Shown piece after piece: positions 1-12,962 of a stretch of DNA of 64,000 nt. The notes beneath the pieces were generated by a model. The model did not search any database and was not told the DNA's origin. It worked only from the letters and a program-made list of their open reading frames with translations. Numbering within the stretch: position 1 is the first letter of the stretch; every line of letters begins with the position of its first letter. The stretch spans positions 124,001-188,000 of the forward strand of contig JNEN01000762.1 in assembly GCA_000697355.1 (NCBI GenBank), written 5' to 3'. A program made the translations under genes and the position numbers. The DNA is from Syncephalastrum monosporum B8922. Taxonomy: Eukaryota; Mucoromycota; Mucoromycetes; Mucorales; Syncephalastraceae.

Positions 1-3000
1 GCATCAACACATTATTTATGGCAAAACAAAAGAAAATCCATGTTGCTGTCCATTATCTTCATGCTTACCTCAGGGCAATTCTTGCTTCATTCGCGAGACT
101 TGGATATTCGAATCTTTTTTTTTCCAAACCTTGGACGCCCGCAGTGTTGCACAAGCCATCTTTTTGCGGCACGGGTACATGAGCCGTCAGGGCGAAAATG
201 AACAATGGGCGAGGCAAGCCCTTCGTAATTTCTCGTGTTACACAGAACAATGGTTCGGTCTCTCGTTTTATCATCATTTCTTGCTCTTTGTACTATGCTA
301 CTGGCTATGGGGTCGAGATCTTCCGTTCCTTTTTCTCACACATACACACGCACACCCCGGGGGCGCGCGATGTCCAATGCACGGGAACGTTCGCCAGCTT
401 CGTAAGCGAACTTGTTTCTTGTCGAACCCAAAAACGCCCTAATTTTTGCTCCCTCCTACGCTTGGCCCAAATCCAGACCTTTGTTATTGTTGCTGCGTGC
501 TGAGACTGTACTTTATCCGTCTTCTCTGTGCGTTTCGGCCCGTGTTTGTGTACTATGGCGTTAAGTGTACGTGGTTGTACGCCGCTCTTTCCTTTATCTA
601 CTTGCTTTGCACAGCACTGACACGCGGTTCATCCCATCACCAACGTGTACACGGTTTCGCAAACAGGTGCCATCAGGAGTTTCTCGTTGAGCAACAAAAA
701 AAAAAGACGAATAAATAATAACCAAGACGCAGCTCGCCCCCGAGATTTTCACCATGCTGTTATATACCTAGGCGGTCTCTCCTAAAACTTAAAATCTGTT
801 TTCATAAATAATGCCCATTTTGTCAAGTGATCAAAACAATGCTGCAATTCGTCGCCCTGTTCAAAATGCATATCCAGAACCCTACATCCACGTTGTATGT
901 AGATCGACATGAAATAGCACTGAAGCGCCCATACACATGTGAGCTATTGTAAGCTGTTCATGTCGTACTGTACATGTATCTTGCAATTACATCGTTTATT
1001 GATTATTGTCAATGACGCGATATGTTTTCGTGCAACGCCAATTCTATTCATGTCCGACATGCCCAATGCGTCTTTCACTGGGCATTTAATGCGGCACAAG
1101 TTCCAATGAGAGCGAAGCTCTTTAGGGTGGTATCTCGCGCACCAAACATTTTTTGATGTGGCGGGCGTATAGGAATATGTTGCCGCTCTGGCAAATGTCA
1201 TATGTGCTCTTTAGACGCTCTAGCTCTAGTAGAAAAGCTATAAAGCTTCAGCCCCGGCTGAGTAATACTTCGCGAAAGGATAAACAGGGCAAGTTCGCTG
1301 GTTCTCAATCGCTTGCAAGAAGCTCGGTCAGCTTCCGAGGCTTCTTTTCTTTTTCTTGAATAGGATGTTCGCCTCGTGGTCTATCGTGCTGCTGTTGCTG
1401 GTCGTTACATTCTTGCAAGTAGCCGACAAAGCGCCTCCTACAACGCGCGAAATGGCCCTTGCAAAAAGTAGAAGTACGCATCCAGTCTTCCAGTGAATTA
1501 TCTCAAACGTTCTGTTAATGCAAACCGAAAGCGTGTACGGATAAACCAATTTTACATTAAAATATAATTTATCATTCCTTATTGGATGGTATTTCGACCT
1601 ACACGCGTCAGGAAAAGGGCAAACATTTTTGCCAAGCCTTCCAGTTGACTTTTAGTGTTTTGACTACCGGTTGCATGTAACAGTATTTTTGGCCATTTTT
1701 TAACTGATCCGGTATATCTGTTGAATGAACTTGCTACCCCGACATCTAACTTCTGGTTGTTGCGCATTTACAAAAGCTCACTCTGCAGTTGCGAACTTTG
1801 AACATTTATGCTGATAATCTTACTTTGCCCGCGATGCTCTTCTCCTCTTTCTCCCCATGAGCATATCGTTATTAGCCACCACTAAGGTCATTTAAACAAG
1901 AGGGTCGTGACTCACTTCCTGATGAAATTTTGCTCTCGTCCCACGAAGCTAATCATAAAAATTGAAAAAGGTCAAATAATACAGCGGCTGTATCGATTGT
2001 GAGCTTGTGGCTTTTGCCGACTAGAACTCGTGTACGACGAATGCAGACTTCTGTCGATCTTGTTTTACTCGACAAGATCACGTTCGTGTTTACGCCACAT
2101 CCAGTCTTCTCTGTCTTGTTATAATTCCTAGGACCAGCCGTTTCGACAACCGCACCAAATGTGCATGTGCTGGAGGCCAGCTTTTTGAAAAGCGTTTTAA
2201 CATCGTGAAAATAAAGTCTTTCATTTGGCTGCTGTATGGTGCCCTTATAATTAAAAATGGCAACCGATAGTTGCTTGGGAAAAAACAAACCTATACATTG
2301 GCTTTCGCTAACTTTAATAATGCTGCAAGCTTCTATGAATCCAACGATCATGAAGCTTATAGAAGGCAACAACAATATTCACCCGATATAGCGCCTTTCA
2401 TGGTGGCGTGGTAGTATCCTGGTATTCGCGTCAGGTTTCTACGTTATTTACCTTGAGCATATGTCACCGAGCTCCGGATATGGGGGCAAAAGAACTACCT
2501 GGTGTTTATTCGGACTGTGGGCGCTTAGATGCTTCATCAGGCGCACGACGATTTCATCATGTCATCCGGAGCTTCCACCTACCACGTTATTATTATTTGC
2601 ATTTGCTAGGATGTCCATCCCTGCTTTTTTGTTAATAAACTCACCAACAATTCTCTTCAAACACGTTATGAAAATTCGATTCCTCCAGTGTATGGCCATA
2701 ATCTGCTTTTATTGCTAGTAGTCAGCCTCTGCCGTTGCAATTCCGAGTTCTATAATGAGACATTCTCGCACAACTGTACATACAGCATACAGTATGCTGA
2801 TTGAACGTAAGACATGTATATATATTTGGTAAATTTGAGTTGAGCCTTTTACAGTCATTAGTGCAAGCTCAGACGCCACAAAGTGTGTTCCAATTCGACC
2901 TTCAGTTTCCTCGCAAGGTCATCGAAAAGTTATCATGTCATGAGTGTGACACTCATGAAGCCAAATCATCTAACTAACGTTAATGACATTTACTACGAAG

Positions 3001-4528
3001 GTAAGAAGGGTGAAAGAAAAAAAGGTTACAGTAACCACAAGTCCTGATTCGTGAAATCTTCGTAGAGCCACCTGCAGAGAAAGTTGTCGCTCAACATCTA
3101 TCATGTCTCCATATTACACTTCGAGGTCTGCTGCTTGGTTGGTTTTCATAGGTCTCCGTTTTAATTCGAACGATAAGAAAATTTTTTACAGCTATTCTAA
3201 TAAAAACATCTTTGGAGAGCGAATAAGACAAGAAAGCAGGTGGGTGGGCGGGTGAAGGACCGCAGCAGACCTCTCGTGTAATAGGTGAGTCCAGCGCTAC
3301 GCTAGGACGCCACATTATAGATGTCTCAACTCCAAATCTGCCCTTCGTTGTTGATCCTCGGTACATAAGAAAACTGCACCAGACCCTTACAGATTTATTC
3401 AAGATGCATGCGAGTATCAATAATACCACTTACATACACATAAGATATTATACATGTATGATGCAAGTAGTAAATCTCGATATATATACATGCATTATAG
3501 TAAAAACCTTCAGTACTGATGTGCATTTTTCTGAGTCTGCAGGGTTTTTCTGTCATGCGCGTTACTTTTTTCTTACGCATCAGTTATTTCGACCTGTCTT
3601 TTTCCCAGTATTCGTTGACGTACAAGTATTTTGTGCTTGACCTGATCTCCTACTTCCAATGCATATGTGCGTCCGGCAGCGCTGCCACAGTTGCCACAGC
3701 TGCCACAGCGCATATGACTAGCATGTAAGTTATCTGCATTGCTGGGTATCAAGAAGAGCAAAGAGAAGCTACTCTCCCCTTTAAGTATGTTGTTCTTTGT
3801 TGTAGTCTGTACCATAAGAGCGGATACATCCGCGGCGCCTTGTGTGCTTGACAATGTTTACTATTGTCCGTTGGCAGTGAAGATATTTCTCGCCAACTGC
3901 TATACGTTAGTAACACCCATCCACTGTATATTTATAATACGTGGGTTCTCTCACCATGGATCCATCTCGTACACACATGAAATAAGTACACGAATGATAC
4001 CAACCTGCACTTTTGATAAAATTATGAGTGATATGCGTCCCAAACGGATATGGAGACGGTATAAGCTCAACAAAGCGTACAGTGATAAGTTGCCTCGGAG
4101 AGAATGATACACATTTATCGCACTGCACCAAGATGAGCCAGATATATCTGTCATTATAATATTTGACTAGGCATTAGCGCCCTGCATGAAGAAAAGCCAA
4201 AAACCATTTGATGCGGTTGAGATTTTTTATCATACGCATATCTGTACAGATTTAATTCCTTCTACATATACATACATACAGTATCCATGACATAGATATT
4301 TTTTTACATATAGTATCTTTAGTATCGCTGCAAGGTAACGCGAATTGAGAAACGGAGCCTCCCATTTGTATGGAAATCTGCAAGATGCTCCAAGGAAACA
4401 CGCGGTCTGTAATTGGGCAATCGATAGAATTAAATGTTTGTCCTATGTGATGGTGGTACGGCGAACAGCTGAGGAACGGTAAAAAGTGAAATCCGTGCAC
4501 ACTTTGTTATACTGCCTACAGAGCTTTT

Positions 4529-4568
4529 AGTCGAGCCTGCCAAGATGGTCTCCAAGATGGTCTCGACT
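4529..4568. repeat. 12-bp tandem repeat inside 7-bp inverted arms
   Basis: CAAGATGGTCTC occurs twice in direct succession (4541-4552 and 4553-4564). The pair is bracketed by the inverted arms AGTCGAG (4529-4535) and CTCGACT (4562-4568). The function is unknown, and it could be chance or a slippage product. Confidence 0.7.
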
Positions 4569-6944
4569 TGTCCCTTTTGACTTGGCCAAATAACGGACGC
4601 ACCCACAACAACTCAAGTACAGGGTATACAAGGTTTTCCTCATGCAGGATGACCTATACTTTGGCTTGGCATCAAGAGTTTCACCCTAGACAAATCGTGA
4701 TTGTGATTGCCGGTCCATATATTCACAGAAAAATCTTCTCCTAATAAACAAGTATGCCGGTAAGTTGTTTTCAGACCATGCCTTTTTCCTCCTGTTTCTC
4801 TGTCTATCAGCCGTTACCTTTCTCCATGCTTCTATGCACATGCATCGCTTGATTCCATCTTTTTAAGAAATAAGCGAAAAACATGCAGCTTGCCACAATC
4901 AACAGAAGAGTCGCATGTGAAATCTGTGTGACATACACTCATTTATAGTATTGAAGTGCTCTCTGTGAAGCGTCTGTACGTGTGGCAGCACAACGAAATG
5001 GGAGTCGAAATTTGTACGCGATTACTGCGCGAGGAGATCAAAAAGTCCTCACCACCAATAAAAGATAATAAACCTTAAGTATAGAGTAGAGTGGGTCAAT
5101 GCGTGTTGGCGGGCTCTTGCTGAAAAGAGAACCCCGAGAAAAAGCTTCTTTTATTGTATTGTTTCCTGGTGATCGGACACAAAGAGGATGAAAATACTTA
5201 CAGGCGGCCTAACCTATTGATGTTTCATCGCTCTCCTATTTCCCTTTCCGTAAGTGTGCTGCAAAAACAGACGAGAAAGGTAAAAAAAATTTAAACTTTG
5301 AAGCAAAAATGTGCTACAGCTGCATTTGTGCTGTTGCGACTTTTGTTTCAACGAAAACAAGAGAATTATGCAACATGACGCTGGACAGGATTAAATAACA
5401 AATAAATGCAATATGCAAGGGTTCTTATAAGTGATATATTTGAGAAGCTTCTACATCCATTGAGTGTCGTGTAGTAATGTAGAATGACAGGCCGCGAGCA
5501 AACGAACGCGCCCTGCGTTCTACATGGACGAGTGAAAAAAAAATTGAAATCACAACCTCTCAACCTCCCCCCATTTCGCGTGGTGCTTTTTGGTTAGAAA
5601 CCTGTGTAACCGGTTAACGAATGATCTCGTTGTGTTACAATGCTTCCACCGTTCTACTTTTGTGTCTTCTGCCAGCCATTATCCCTTGACGTTTCCAGAG
5701 ATATATACTACAGGTCCATAAATCTGCATTTTTGTTTGGTTTTCCACTTTAGACCATACCCCCTTTTGACGCGGAATGGTCTTCCGATAAATGTGTTCAC
5801 GTATCATTCATTGGATACATTTAGGTTTTACTTTCTTGCGCAAAACCGGGAGCCTGGGCATTCGTCATTAAACTCGGTAAAAGCATTATGAAATGTACTA
5901 GCGAAACAGACAGTCCAAGATAGTCAGAGACACGCATGTGCAACATCAACACGCATGGGCGTGGGTGAAAAAAAGGGCGGCATGCTACTGAAAATGGGAA
6001 AAGGGCGACGATGACGGCATTAACATGCAAATGATCGATAACATTGTTATTCCAGTGTCTGGGCATCTTAAGCGACAACGGCAAATAATACCCCTTCTCT
6101 TCTTTTTGCTGTATGTCATTGACGCTTGTAATAATTGCGGACGTAAAATATTTATTATAGTACAAAGAGAGAGAGAGAGGAGAACTAAAGAGAAACAGAC
6201 AAGTCTGGAAAAGAAAAAAGGAAATAAAGGGGGAGCGAGACAAAGGGGGTCATGGGGCGGAGGGGAAAAGAAAGGTCAAATGGGGTATGGCGAGGTTCGA
6301 GGTTGTTTCCCGAGTTTATCGTCGCAAGTGCAGGGAGCACATAGAATCTTGTGCAGTCGTGTGTTTTGCTGGTACGACGGAAGATCATTCAGGCGTCAGC
6401 GCGTGTCTTTTTACGGCTTCTGCATTTATATTTCTTTTTGCCAAGTACTGCGCAAGCGGATATCTACTCCGTCCTTCGGGTTCTAACAAGCTGAGACGAA
6501 ATAAAAAAGAAAAAAAAAAGTTAATGATGGCTGGCTGCAAGCCAATTATTATAAAATACTTTGCTCACCAAATGGCGACTCTAATATTTTTATGATCTCA
6601 GGAGTGAAGATGGTTGAGCAAACCACAAACGATCTGCATGCAACTTACCATGCGTCCTTGAAAAAGAGAAATGTATGTCGTACCAAATGCAAGGATGTTC
6701 ACGCAGTGATCTGTGCATTGATCTACGGCTGAAGACATAAGGAAATGAAGCGTGGTTGTCAAGATGTTTATGAGAGGAAGACATCGATCGGACATAACCA
6801 GCTATTTTTTCGATATGAACTAATCCATACTTATTAGCAAACTTGGCTAAAAGGACCCTTATTGTTCTGATCACCAATGACATTAAGGTGCATTTATACG
6901 GTACATTAGATTAGAGCGCGGCCACATACACTAAGTTATATGTA

Positions 6945-6975
6945 ATGTATGTATGTACGTATGTATGTATGTATG
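6945..6975. repeat. TATG microsatellite
   Basis: Imperfect tetranucleotide repeat of ATGT/TATG units with one interruption (ACGT). It lies in non-coding DNA. Confidence 0.9.
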
Positions 6976-7236
6976 GCGTTTCCATCTTCTTTATTTTCTT
7001 TTTCGTGGCGTTCCATCCATCCGGTTTGGAAGGGCCACCCACACAACGTAAATGTAAAACCACACAAGGGAAAAGATTTAGGGTCACCAAAAAAAGAAGA
7101 ATCCCCATCCTCCGTACATTTCCTTTTGTTTCCACGTTACGTTACGGAGCACAGGACATGCAGGCGACTCTATCGAGCCCGCTCAGAGCAGGGATGGGCG
7201 AGGATCTGCGGGTGTAACACGTTAATAGGTTCTTTC

Positions 7237-7247
7237 TATATATAAAA
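7237..7247 (+). promoter_or_regulatory. TATA-like element upstream of the IQ-motif gene
   Basis: The run TATATATAAAA is followed by pyrimidine-rich DNA up to the ATG at 7775. The distance of about 530 bp would imply a long leader, so the assignment as core promoter is tentative. Confidence 0.35.
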
Positions 7248-7774
7248 ATGGGAAGATGTCCGTCGCTGGGGCACTCGGTGTTTTTGAGCCGTTTCTTTCT
7301 TACGCCTTACACACGCATACACGCCCACACGCACTTTTTCTCTTGCCGCTTATCCTCCTTACCGTTGCACGTTCTCTGTAGTGTGCGTGGGTGTGCTAAT
7401 TGACAGTATTTTTAAAAACGAGACATTGGACGCAGAAATTTTTTCCCCTTCTCTTTCTTTCGCTTCTATCCTCCATTCTTTTCTCTCTTTCCTTTCCCCG
7501 TCCATTCGTTTTTTTTTCTTTTCCTTCTTTTCTTCCTTTGGCCATCGAGCCGCCTCTATCACATTGCGACGCTTACACGACACGACCCCAACGTTTGCCA
7601 TTCACCCCTACTTGACTTACTGACGGCGCATACGACAGCCCCCCCTCTTTTTTTGCCTCAGTTATCCGCTAACGCCTCAAAAGCGTCCCACACAACAAAC
7701 ACTACTGCATCCTACGCATCTTATATAACCAGCATTTACACATACCAACACAACAAAAAGTTCATATTCCAATC

Positions 7775-10275
7775 ATGATGGCAGACGAGTTTAGCCGTTT
7801 TAATGCAACACCAATCATGCTCCGTCGTTCTTCGTCGCTGGCCGCGGATGACAGACTATTTGGCCCTGATCAGGTATTGTGATGAATGCCCAGTATTTCG
7901 CGGGGAACCCATGTACTCACCGTATGTCCTATCAATTTATATATATACCTGATCTTATTCGGTTTTTATTTGTGTGTTCTCTTGCTTTTGCTCTTGCATT
8001 TGCTTCTGCGCCTGCGTTCGTTGACATAATAACCTGCATACGAAACGACGACAAACGGGCGGGCTAACTTTCAATTATCGGTGATTCGATCGCTTTTTGA
8101 CATCTCTTTTTCGCTTGCATATATTTTTTTTTTTTTTTTGCACTTTTCTTTCTCTGCATGCCACCTCCGAACGCTTCCGTTGTACGCCGAACCATCGTGC
8201 AGCATACTCACTTTTACGAAGATAACGACGATGAGGAAGCGGTCATAGTGCCGCAACACCTCGAACCCGAACAGTATCGATTCGAGTTCCCGCCCAAGTC
8301 TCGCTTGCGGGCATTGGCGTACCTCGACCAATTTCAGCGCGGCGAGGAATTCAGCTATTTCGACGAATCGTCGTTCACATCATCATCGTCCGCGGCGTGC
8401 TCGTCGGTCGACAAAATATTCAACTCTACCCTTCTTATTAATTCGTCCATCTCGTCTTCCAGTCGATCTGAAGTCGACGAGGTGGGCTGCCTGACGAGCG
8501 AGGACAAGCTCGACTTGTTTATCGAGTCGATTACCTCGTCCTACGGCATGGATACCCAAGCGAGTCATATGCTTGGCCGCGCTGGCTGGGATCACCGGAC
8601 CTCTCCTGGCAGCCGCGACAGCAGCCGCAACAGCAGCAGATGTATGAGTCGTGCCGCGGGCGGCAACGATGAGCTGCAGCTGGTCGATGACAGCAACCTC
8701 TCCCCCCTCCAACTCCCTGCACAAGCCAATGATCGGTCACTGGCCGCGGGTCGCAAGAACCGGGTCCGTAAAGTGTCAAGTGACTCCACCACCACCGTCC
8801 AGCCTGACCCAGTTGGCCCATCCTCCTTTTTGCTGGCTAAATGCAGGCTAAATAGCGTTGACGAAGATATCTCTCTCCATGGTAACGTGATGACAGCATT
8901 TTATTTTATTTTGCACCAAGCATTGGCATATTCATTTCCATGTCCATTTTTCTCACTCGCTCTTTTATTTTCACTCTTCTGCTGCCCCACAGCTTACAAT
9001 GGCATGCCGCCTCCTTCCGATGACGACTCCCTTCCCGTCTTCCGCAGCGAGTCCGTGCCTGTCATGGACGACGACGACGGCTCCATGAGCGATTCCGACA
9101 GCGACATGGAGGACTCCCGGGTGGTGCTCATTAGGCTGCACAAGGGCAGACCAGCGTGGACGCGTGCCAAGCCCTTGAAGAATACTGCTACTGCTACCAC
9201 CGTCGACTGCCGGCCGCTTTCAAGTCAGACATGCCTTATTAGCGACGAGGGCTACGACGACGACGAGAGTGACGACGAGCCGCCGATCGAGAGCGCGTCC
9301 GTGTTCCTGCCCCTGTCCAAGAAGGAGCAGTCCTCGATGGTCGACCACGACGTCCTGCGCACCGAGGCAGCTACGCGCATCCAGGCTGCTTGGCGCGGCT
9401 ACCAAGCACGCAAGGCCGCGAAGCAATCCAGTCTCGCACCCACCCAACGCGTGTTGGCTCAGCTCGCCCGGATATGCGGCGGTCTGCAGCGCAAGAAGAT
9501 GATGCGCGTCGACGAACGCATCCACCTCCTCGAGCAGCGTCTCCATGAGGAGACTGCGATGCGCACCGCGTTCGAAAAGGCCATGGAGGACATGACGATC
9601 CTGATTGACCAGCAGCAGAAGGTTCTGTACGATCGCATCGAGCAGGAGGTCCACCTGCGCCAGGCCTATGAGCGCAAAATGGAGGAGGCCCTTGGCCAGA
9701 TGCAGCCGCTCGAGCATCGCCTGCACGAGGAGACAATGGCCCGCATCGAGCTCGAGAACATGATGGCTCACGTTCTCGGTCAGGTCAGCGAGATGCAAGA
9801 GCAGCAGCAGCAGCAGGCCAAGGCGGACGCAGACGCGAAACGGATCATGCAGCGCAAGCTCTCAGAAGCCATGTCCGAAATTGCTGCTCTGAAGAAACAT
9901 CAGCTTCCAACAACCCGCCCTACAGTACACAATACTACCGCTACTACTACTACTGCTACTACTACTTCTAAATCAACCGCTACTACTACTTCTGCTAATA
10001 CTCCTCCTGCCTCCTCCTCGAAAGTCCGCAAACCCCCCGTCTCAAATACCTCCAAGCCTGCTTCTTCTGTTTCTCGGCCACCGGCGACCTCTGCTGCTTC
10101 GAGCGTCAGCCGATCGGCTACGCCCAGACGGACCCTTGTTCCGGCTTCGCAAACCCCCCGCGTCCCTTCCCGCATGGATACAAAACGCCCAACTGCAGTC
10201 CCCCGATCCCATCGTACCGTTACCCCATCTCCTTCACCTGCTACTACTAGAAAACCTATTGTTTCTCGGAGGTGA
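7775..10275 (+). CDS. IQ-motif and coiled-coil protein, function unknown
   Basis: Predicted protein of about 686 residues from exons 7775-7873, 8203-8881 and 8993-10275; the joins keep the frame. An acidic, Ser-rich N-terminal half is followed by one clear IQ motif near residues 386-405 (core IQAAWRGYQARK), which in known proteins binds calmodulin or a myosin light chain. Next come about 130 residues of charged heptad-like sequence (roughly 428-560, rich in E, R, M and Q) likely to form a coiled coil. The end is Thr/Ser/Pro-rich low complexity with an ACT-codon repeat and many basic residues. No catalytic domain is visible. It may be a scaffold or cytoskeletal protein. The first intron (329 nt) is long for this locus; translation could instead begin at the ATG at 8158, which reads directly into the second exon. 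Confidence 0.75.
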
Positions 10276-10509
10276 TCCCAAAAATAACACTTTTTTGTAT
10301 AACACACGTGGTTGCCACTCTTTTTTTCGCCTTTTCTTTCTTACTGTATATGCAAGGGATCAAACAGCTATCAAAGTTGACTGGAAGGAGGAGAGTTTGG
10401 GGGTTACAGAAATAGAGACACGGATGGCTTGCTCCGGGAGATGCCCGTTTTAGGGATTCTTTTTCATTTCGCTTGACAAAATAGCTCCTAATACAAAGGG
10501 GCGTGTCAG

Positions 10510-11082
10510 TCATGCGTCAGAGAGTGGGGGTACAACTGCTTTGCTTGTGCGTATGCGTGTATGTTTTTTATGTGTTTTGGGGGATGCGGATAAGGGATTC
10601 CGCCCTCCCCCCCTCCCCGGAAAAGGCAAATGAAGGGGAAATACGTGAAAAAAAGGACAAGAAATAACGTACCAAGTAATACGGCGAGCACAAGAAAAAT
10701 ACCCGCGATGATCGCTATCCGATGGAACAAGGCTTGACGCCTTCGACGCCGTTGGATCCGGTCCGCCACTTTCTGTTTCTCTGAAGAAAAATAAATACAT
10801 GTCAACATAAACAGTGAAAGTCAAAGGCGTTTTACCCTCATCATGCGGCTCGTCTCCTCCTTGTTGCGCTCCTGTGAACTGCAAATCATTCATCATCTGC
10901 CATAGCACGCTTTCTGTCTCTCTGACGAGAGACCCCTTGGGCTGGGCTGCACGCGACGACGAGGGCGCTTGTGGTGGTGATTGTTGTCGTAAATCGGCTG
11001 TGAGGATCGGCTGGGGTTGTCGTGGTTGTGCTGATGATACCGCTGATGGGAGTTTTTCTCTGCTTGCATCCAGACTCGGCAT
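10510..11082 (-). CDS. small tail-anchored membrane protein, unknown
   Basis: A protein of about 126 residues from exons 11082-10836, 10780-10673 and 10535-10510; the joins total 127 codons. The first 80 residues are Pro/Gln/Ser-rich and probably disordered. A basic stretch (RIQRRRRRQ) precedes one strongly hydrophobic segment near residues 101-118 (core IAIIAGIFLVLAVLLV), then only eight residues to the stop. That is the layout of a tail-anchored protein with its N-terminus in the cytosol, inserted post-translationally into ER or mitochondrial outer membrane. I do not recognise the family; it is not a SNARE that I can identify. The last exon is only 26 nt, so the C-terminus depends on that acceptor being right. 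Reading through the second intron would give a different tail. Confidence 0.6.
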   Translation of the reverse strand: MPSLDASREKLPSAVSSAQPRQPQPILTADLRQQSPPQAPSSSRAAQPKGSLVRETESVLWQMMNDLQFTGAQQGGDEPHDEGKTPLTFTVYVDMYLFFFRETESGGPDPTASKASSLVPSDSDHRGYFSCARRITWYVISCPFFHVFPLHLPFPGRGGGRNPLSASPKTHKKHTRIRTSKAVVPPLSDA

Positions 11083-12962
11083 CCTTTTTTTCGTTTTTCC
11101 TATACTTCGCTTCTGCAGTCAGAAAAGGTATAGAATCTCCTAGATCAGAGCGGGAAAGGAGCGCGCGCAGTCGATTGGGGGTGTGGAGGTGAACTCAAAC
11201 CTTGCCAAGCTGTCAACGATACTTCTAATGATGCAGCACAATCGCAGATATCGTACACACAAATGCACACAGTGAAAATCACTCGAAGATGCAATCAAAC
11301 AGCAACGCAGTTGAGTAAAACAAACATATACAGCAATTTTCACTGAACATTCTTTTTGATTTCAAACGAAACGGAGCTCTTATTCTACGTAGATACAATG
11401 ATGAACTGACGGTCATCGCCTCACTGTACCTTGTGTTACTCGCATGTGCTACTGTACGTCTGTCTTTTTTTTGTCCAACAAAGGTGGGCAGTAAGAGGCA
11501 AGGTTTGGTGTGATTTGGTGCGACCTGGCCATGTTATTCGATCGATGACCCAGGAGACAAAAAAAAGTTACACACAAACGCAAACGCACGTTCACTTCCA
11601 TTATTATGACAGGGTCCACCTCTGATCAACATGGTTTATATCGGAGACTTTTCAGTATTGTTGTCCGTTTTCCAAAACCGACAATGGAGTTCTTGCTTTT
11701 TCCTTTAACACTCTCCTCTTCTTGTCTTCGTGCCGCTGCTGCTGAGAATCAGAATGATCCCAGTGGTATTATTAGACAATGCCTTCCCCTGTCTTGTGGT
11801 CGTGTGAATATGCATGGTTCCATTGGCAAAAGGAAGACGCATGCATTCGCTCGCGGCCTTTTTATTTTTTCTTTTCGCCAAACCCTTCCGCATTTTTAAA
11901 CACAAGGAAGCTTTTTCAATCGATATGCGCTGATCAACATAAGCAGAAGGCAAGACGATTCCGAAGTTTCGGAACGCATGTCTTTCATGATATCAAGCGC
12001 TTCGAGTCGGGTGTCATCAAGGGGCTCCAGAATAGGGAGCGCATGGAACGCACCATTTATGAACTTAATAATTGCTTTTTCTTTTTGAGCTTCTCCATCG
12101 AACGCCGGATATACCAATCAAAATGTGCTAATAGAATGCTCCCCTTATTTATTGGTGAGATGCATGACGCATATGTATATTATAAAACAGACAGCAAATA
12201 AAGGGAAGGCCAAAGAATAGCTTTAACTGAGTCCTCGTGTATATGATGAAAAATATTACTGAGCTAGGAACGTGATCAGCACTGCTGCATAGTAACGTGC
12301 ATGGCATTCTAAGTACGTTCATTTCAAACTGACCAACTTGGAAGTAACTGTTGATATTCAATGTGAGCATATACGACGCTTCTTACTCGTGTGATCGATC
12401 GCAGTTTTCAAAAAGGTCTACTTACCTAATTTGCAAGAAGACCCTGTAAGCTGCATTTGTCTGGCTTACTGTATGCTCGTAGAGCCAGCGCTTTGTCACA
12501 CCAAAAAGGGATCACAGCAAACTCCAAAGAGCACCCCTCTTCTCATGTACGTGTAGACTTCTGGTTACACTATAGAGATGTTATGATGGTATCGCCTGGG
12601 ACTGGCTGGATCACGTGTCATACATTTCAGTGACCCTCGCAAAGGCGAAGCCACTGTGCATGCTTGCAGCATGGCAAAAGATATCCCGAACGCATGGCAC
12701 CAGTTTCCATATACAAAGATTGGTCCAAGACCCATTCGCATTTCCATGATAAGACATTACTGAAAATCCGGGCGGTGATTTCATATTCATGTAAAACTCA
12801 AACGAAGAGAGGCCATCCATACCAAGTACTCGTTCTTATCTCTTTATCTTTGATATGCAGGAGTCGACTCTGATGCTTAAAGTTCTCTCCCTTCCAAGTA
12901 CATAGTATTCTTGCCTGAGAACTGTATCTCTTCTTTTTCCTCCTCTTTTTCTTTCTTTGATC
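11083..12962. other. intergenic, no supported gene
   Basis: Non-coding 1.9 kb between the divergently transcribed tail-anchored protein gene and the first transporter. A minus-strand open frame at 11896-12117 has a protein-like composition (see findings) but no start, stop or splice context that makes a gene. A CT-rich stretch just before 12963 is the probable leader of the transporter gene. Confidence 0.55.

Larger units (their letters stand above)
1..7774. other. gene-poor AT-rich stretch, no supported gene
   Basis: I see no gene I can support in this 7.8 kb. Open frames on both strands are short, overlap one another, lack plausible splice partners and show no family motif; the longest is a 140-codon frame on the minus strand near 1953-2375. 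The base composition is clearly more AT-rich than in the gene-dense remainder. Contents that can be named are a TATG microsatellite near 6945-6975, a pair of 12-bp tandem repeats near 4541-4564, homopyrimidine tracts near 7430-7540, and a TATA-like element near 7237 that probably belongs to the IQ-motif gene at the right edge. Confidence 0.6.

Noticed and set aside
6288..6306. tRNA B-box-like GGTTCGAGG
   Set aside because: No A box or acceptor stem at the proper distance. I found no convincing tRNA anywhere in the window.
5821..6486. Two overlapping open frames of 140-153 codons on opposite strands
   Set aside because: Low-complexity Phe/Ser/Lys-rich content, mutual overlap and no motif; chance frames in AT-rich DNA.
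9220..9798. A 192-codon minus-strand open frame
   Set aside because: It is antisense to the IQ and coiled-coil part of the plus-strand gene; Leu/His-rich shadow.
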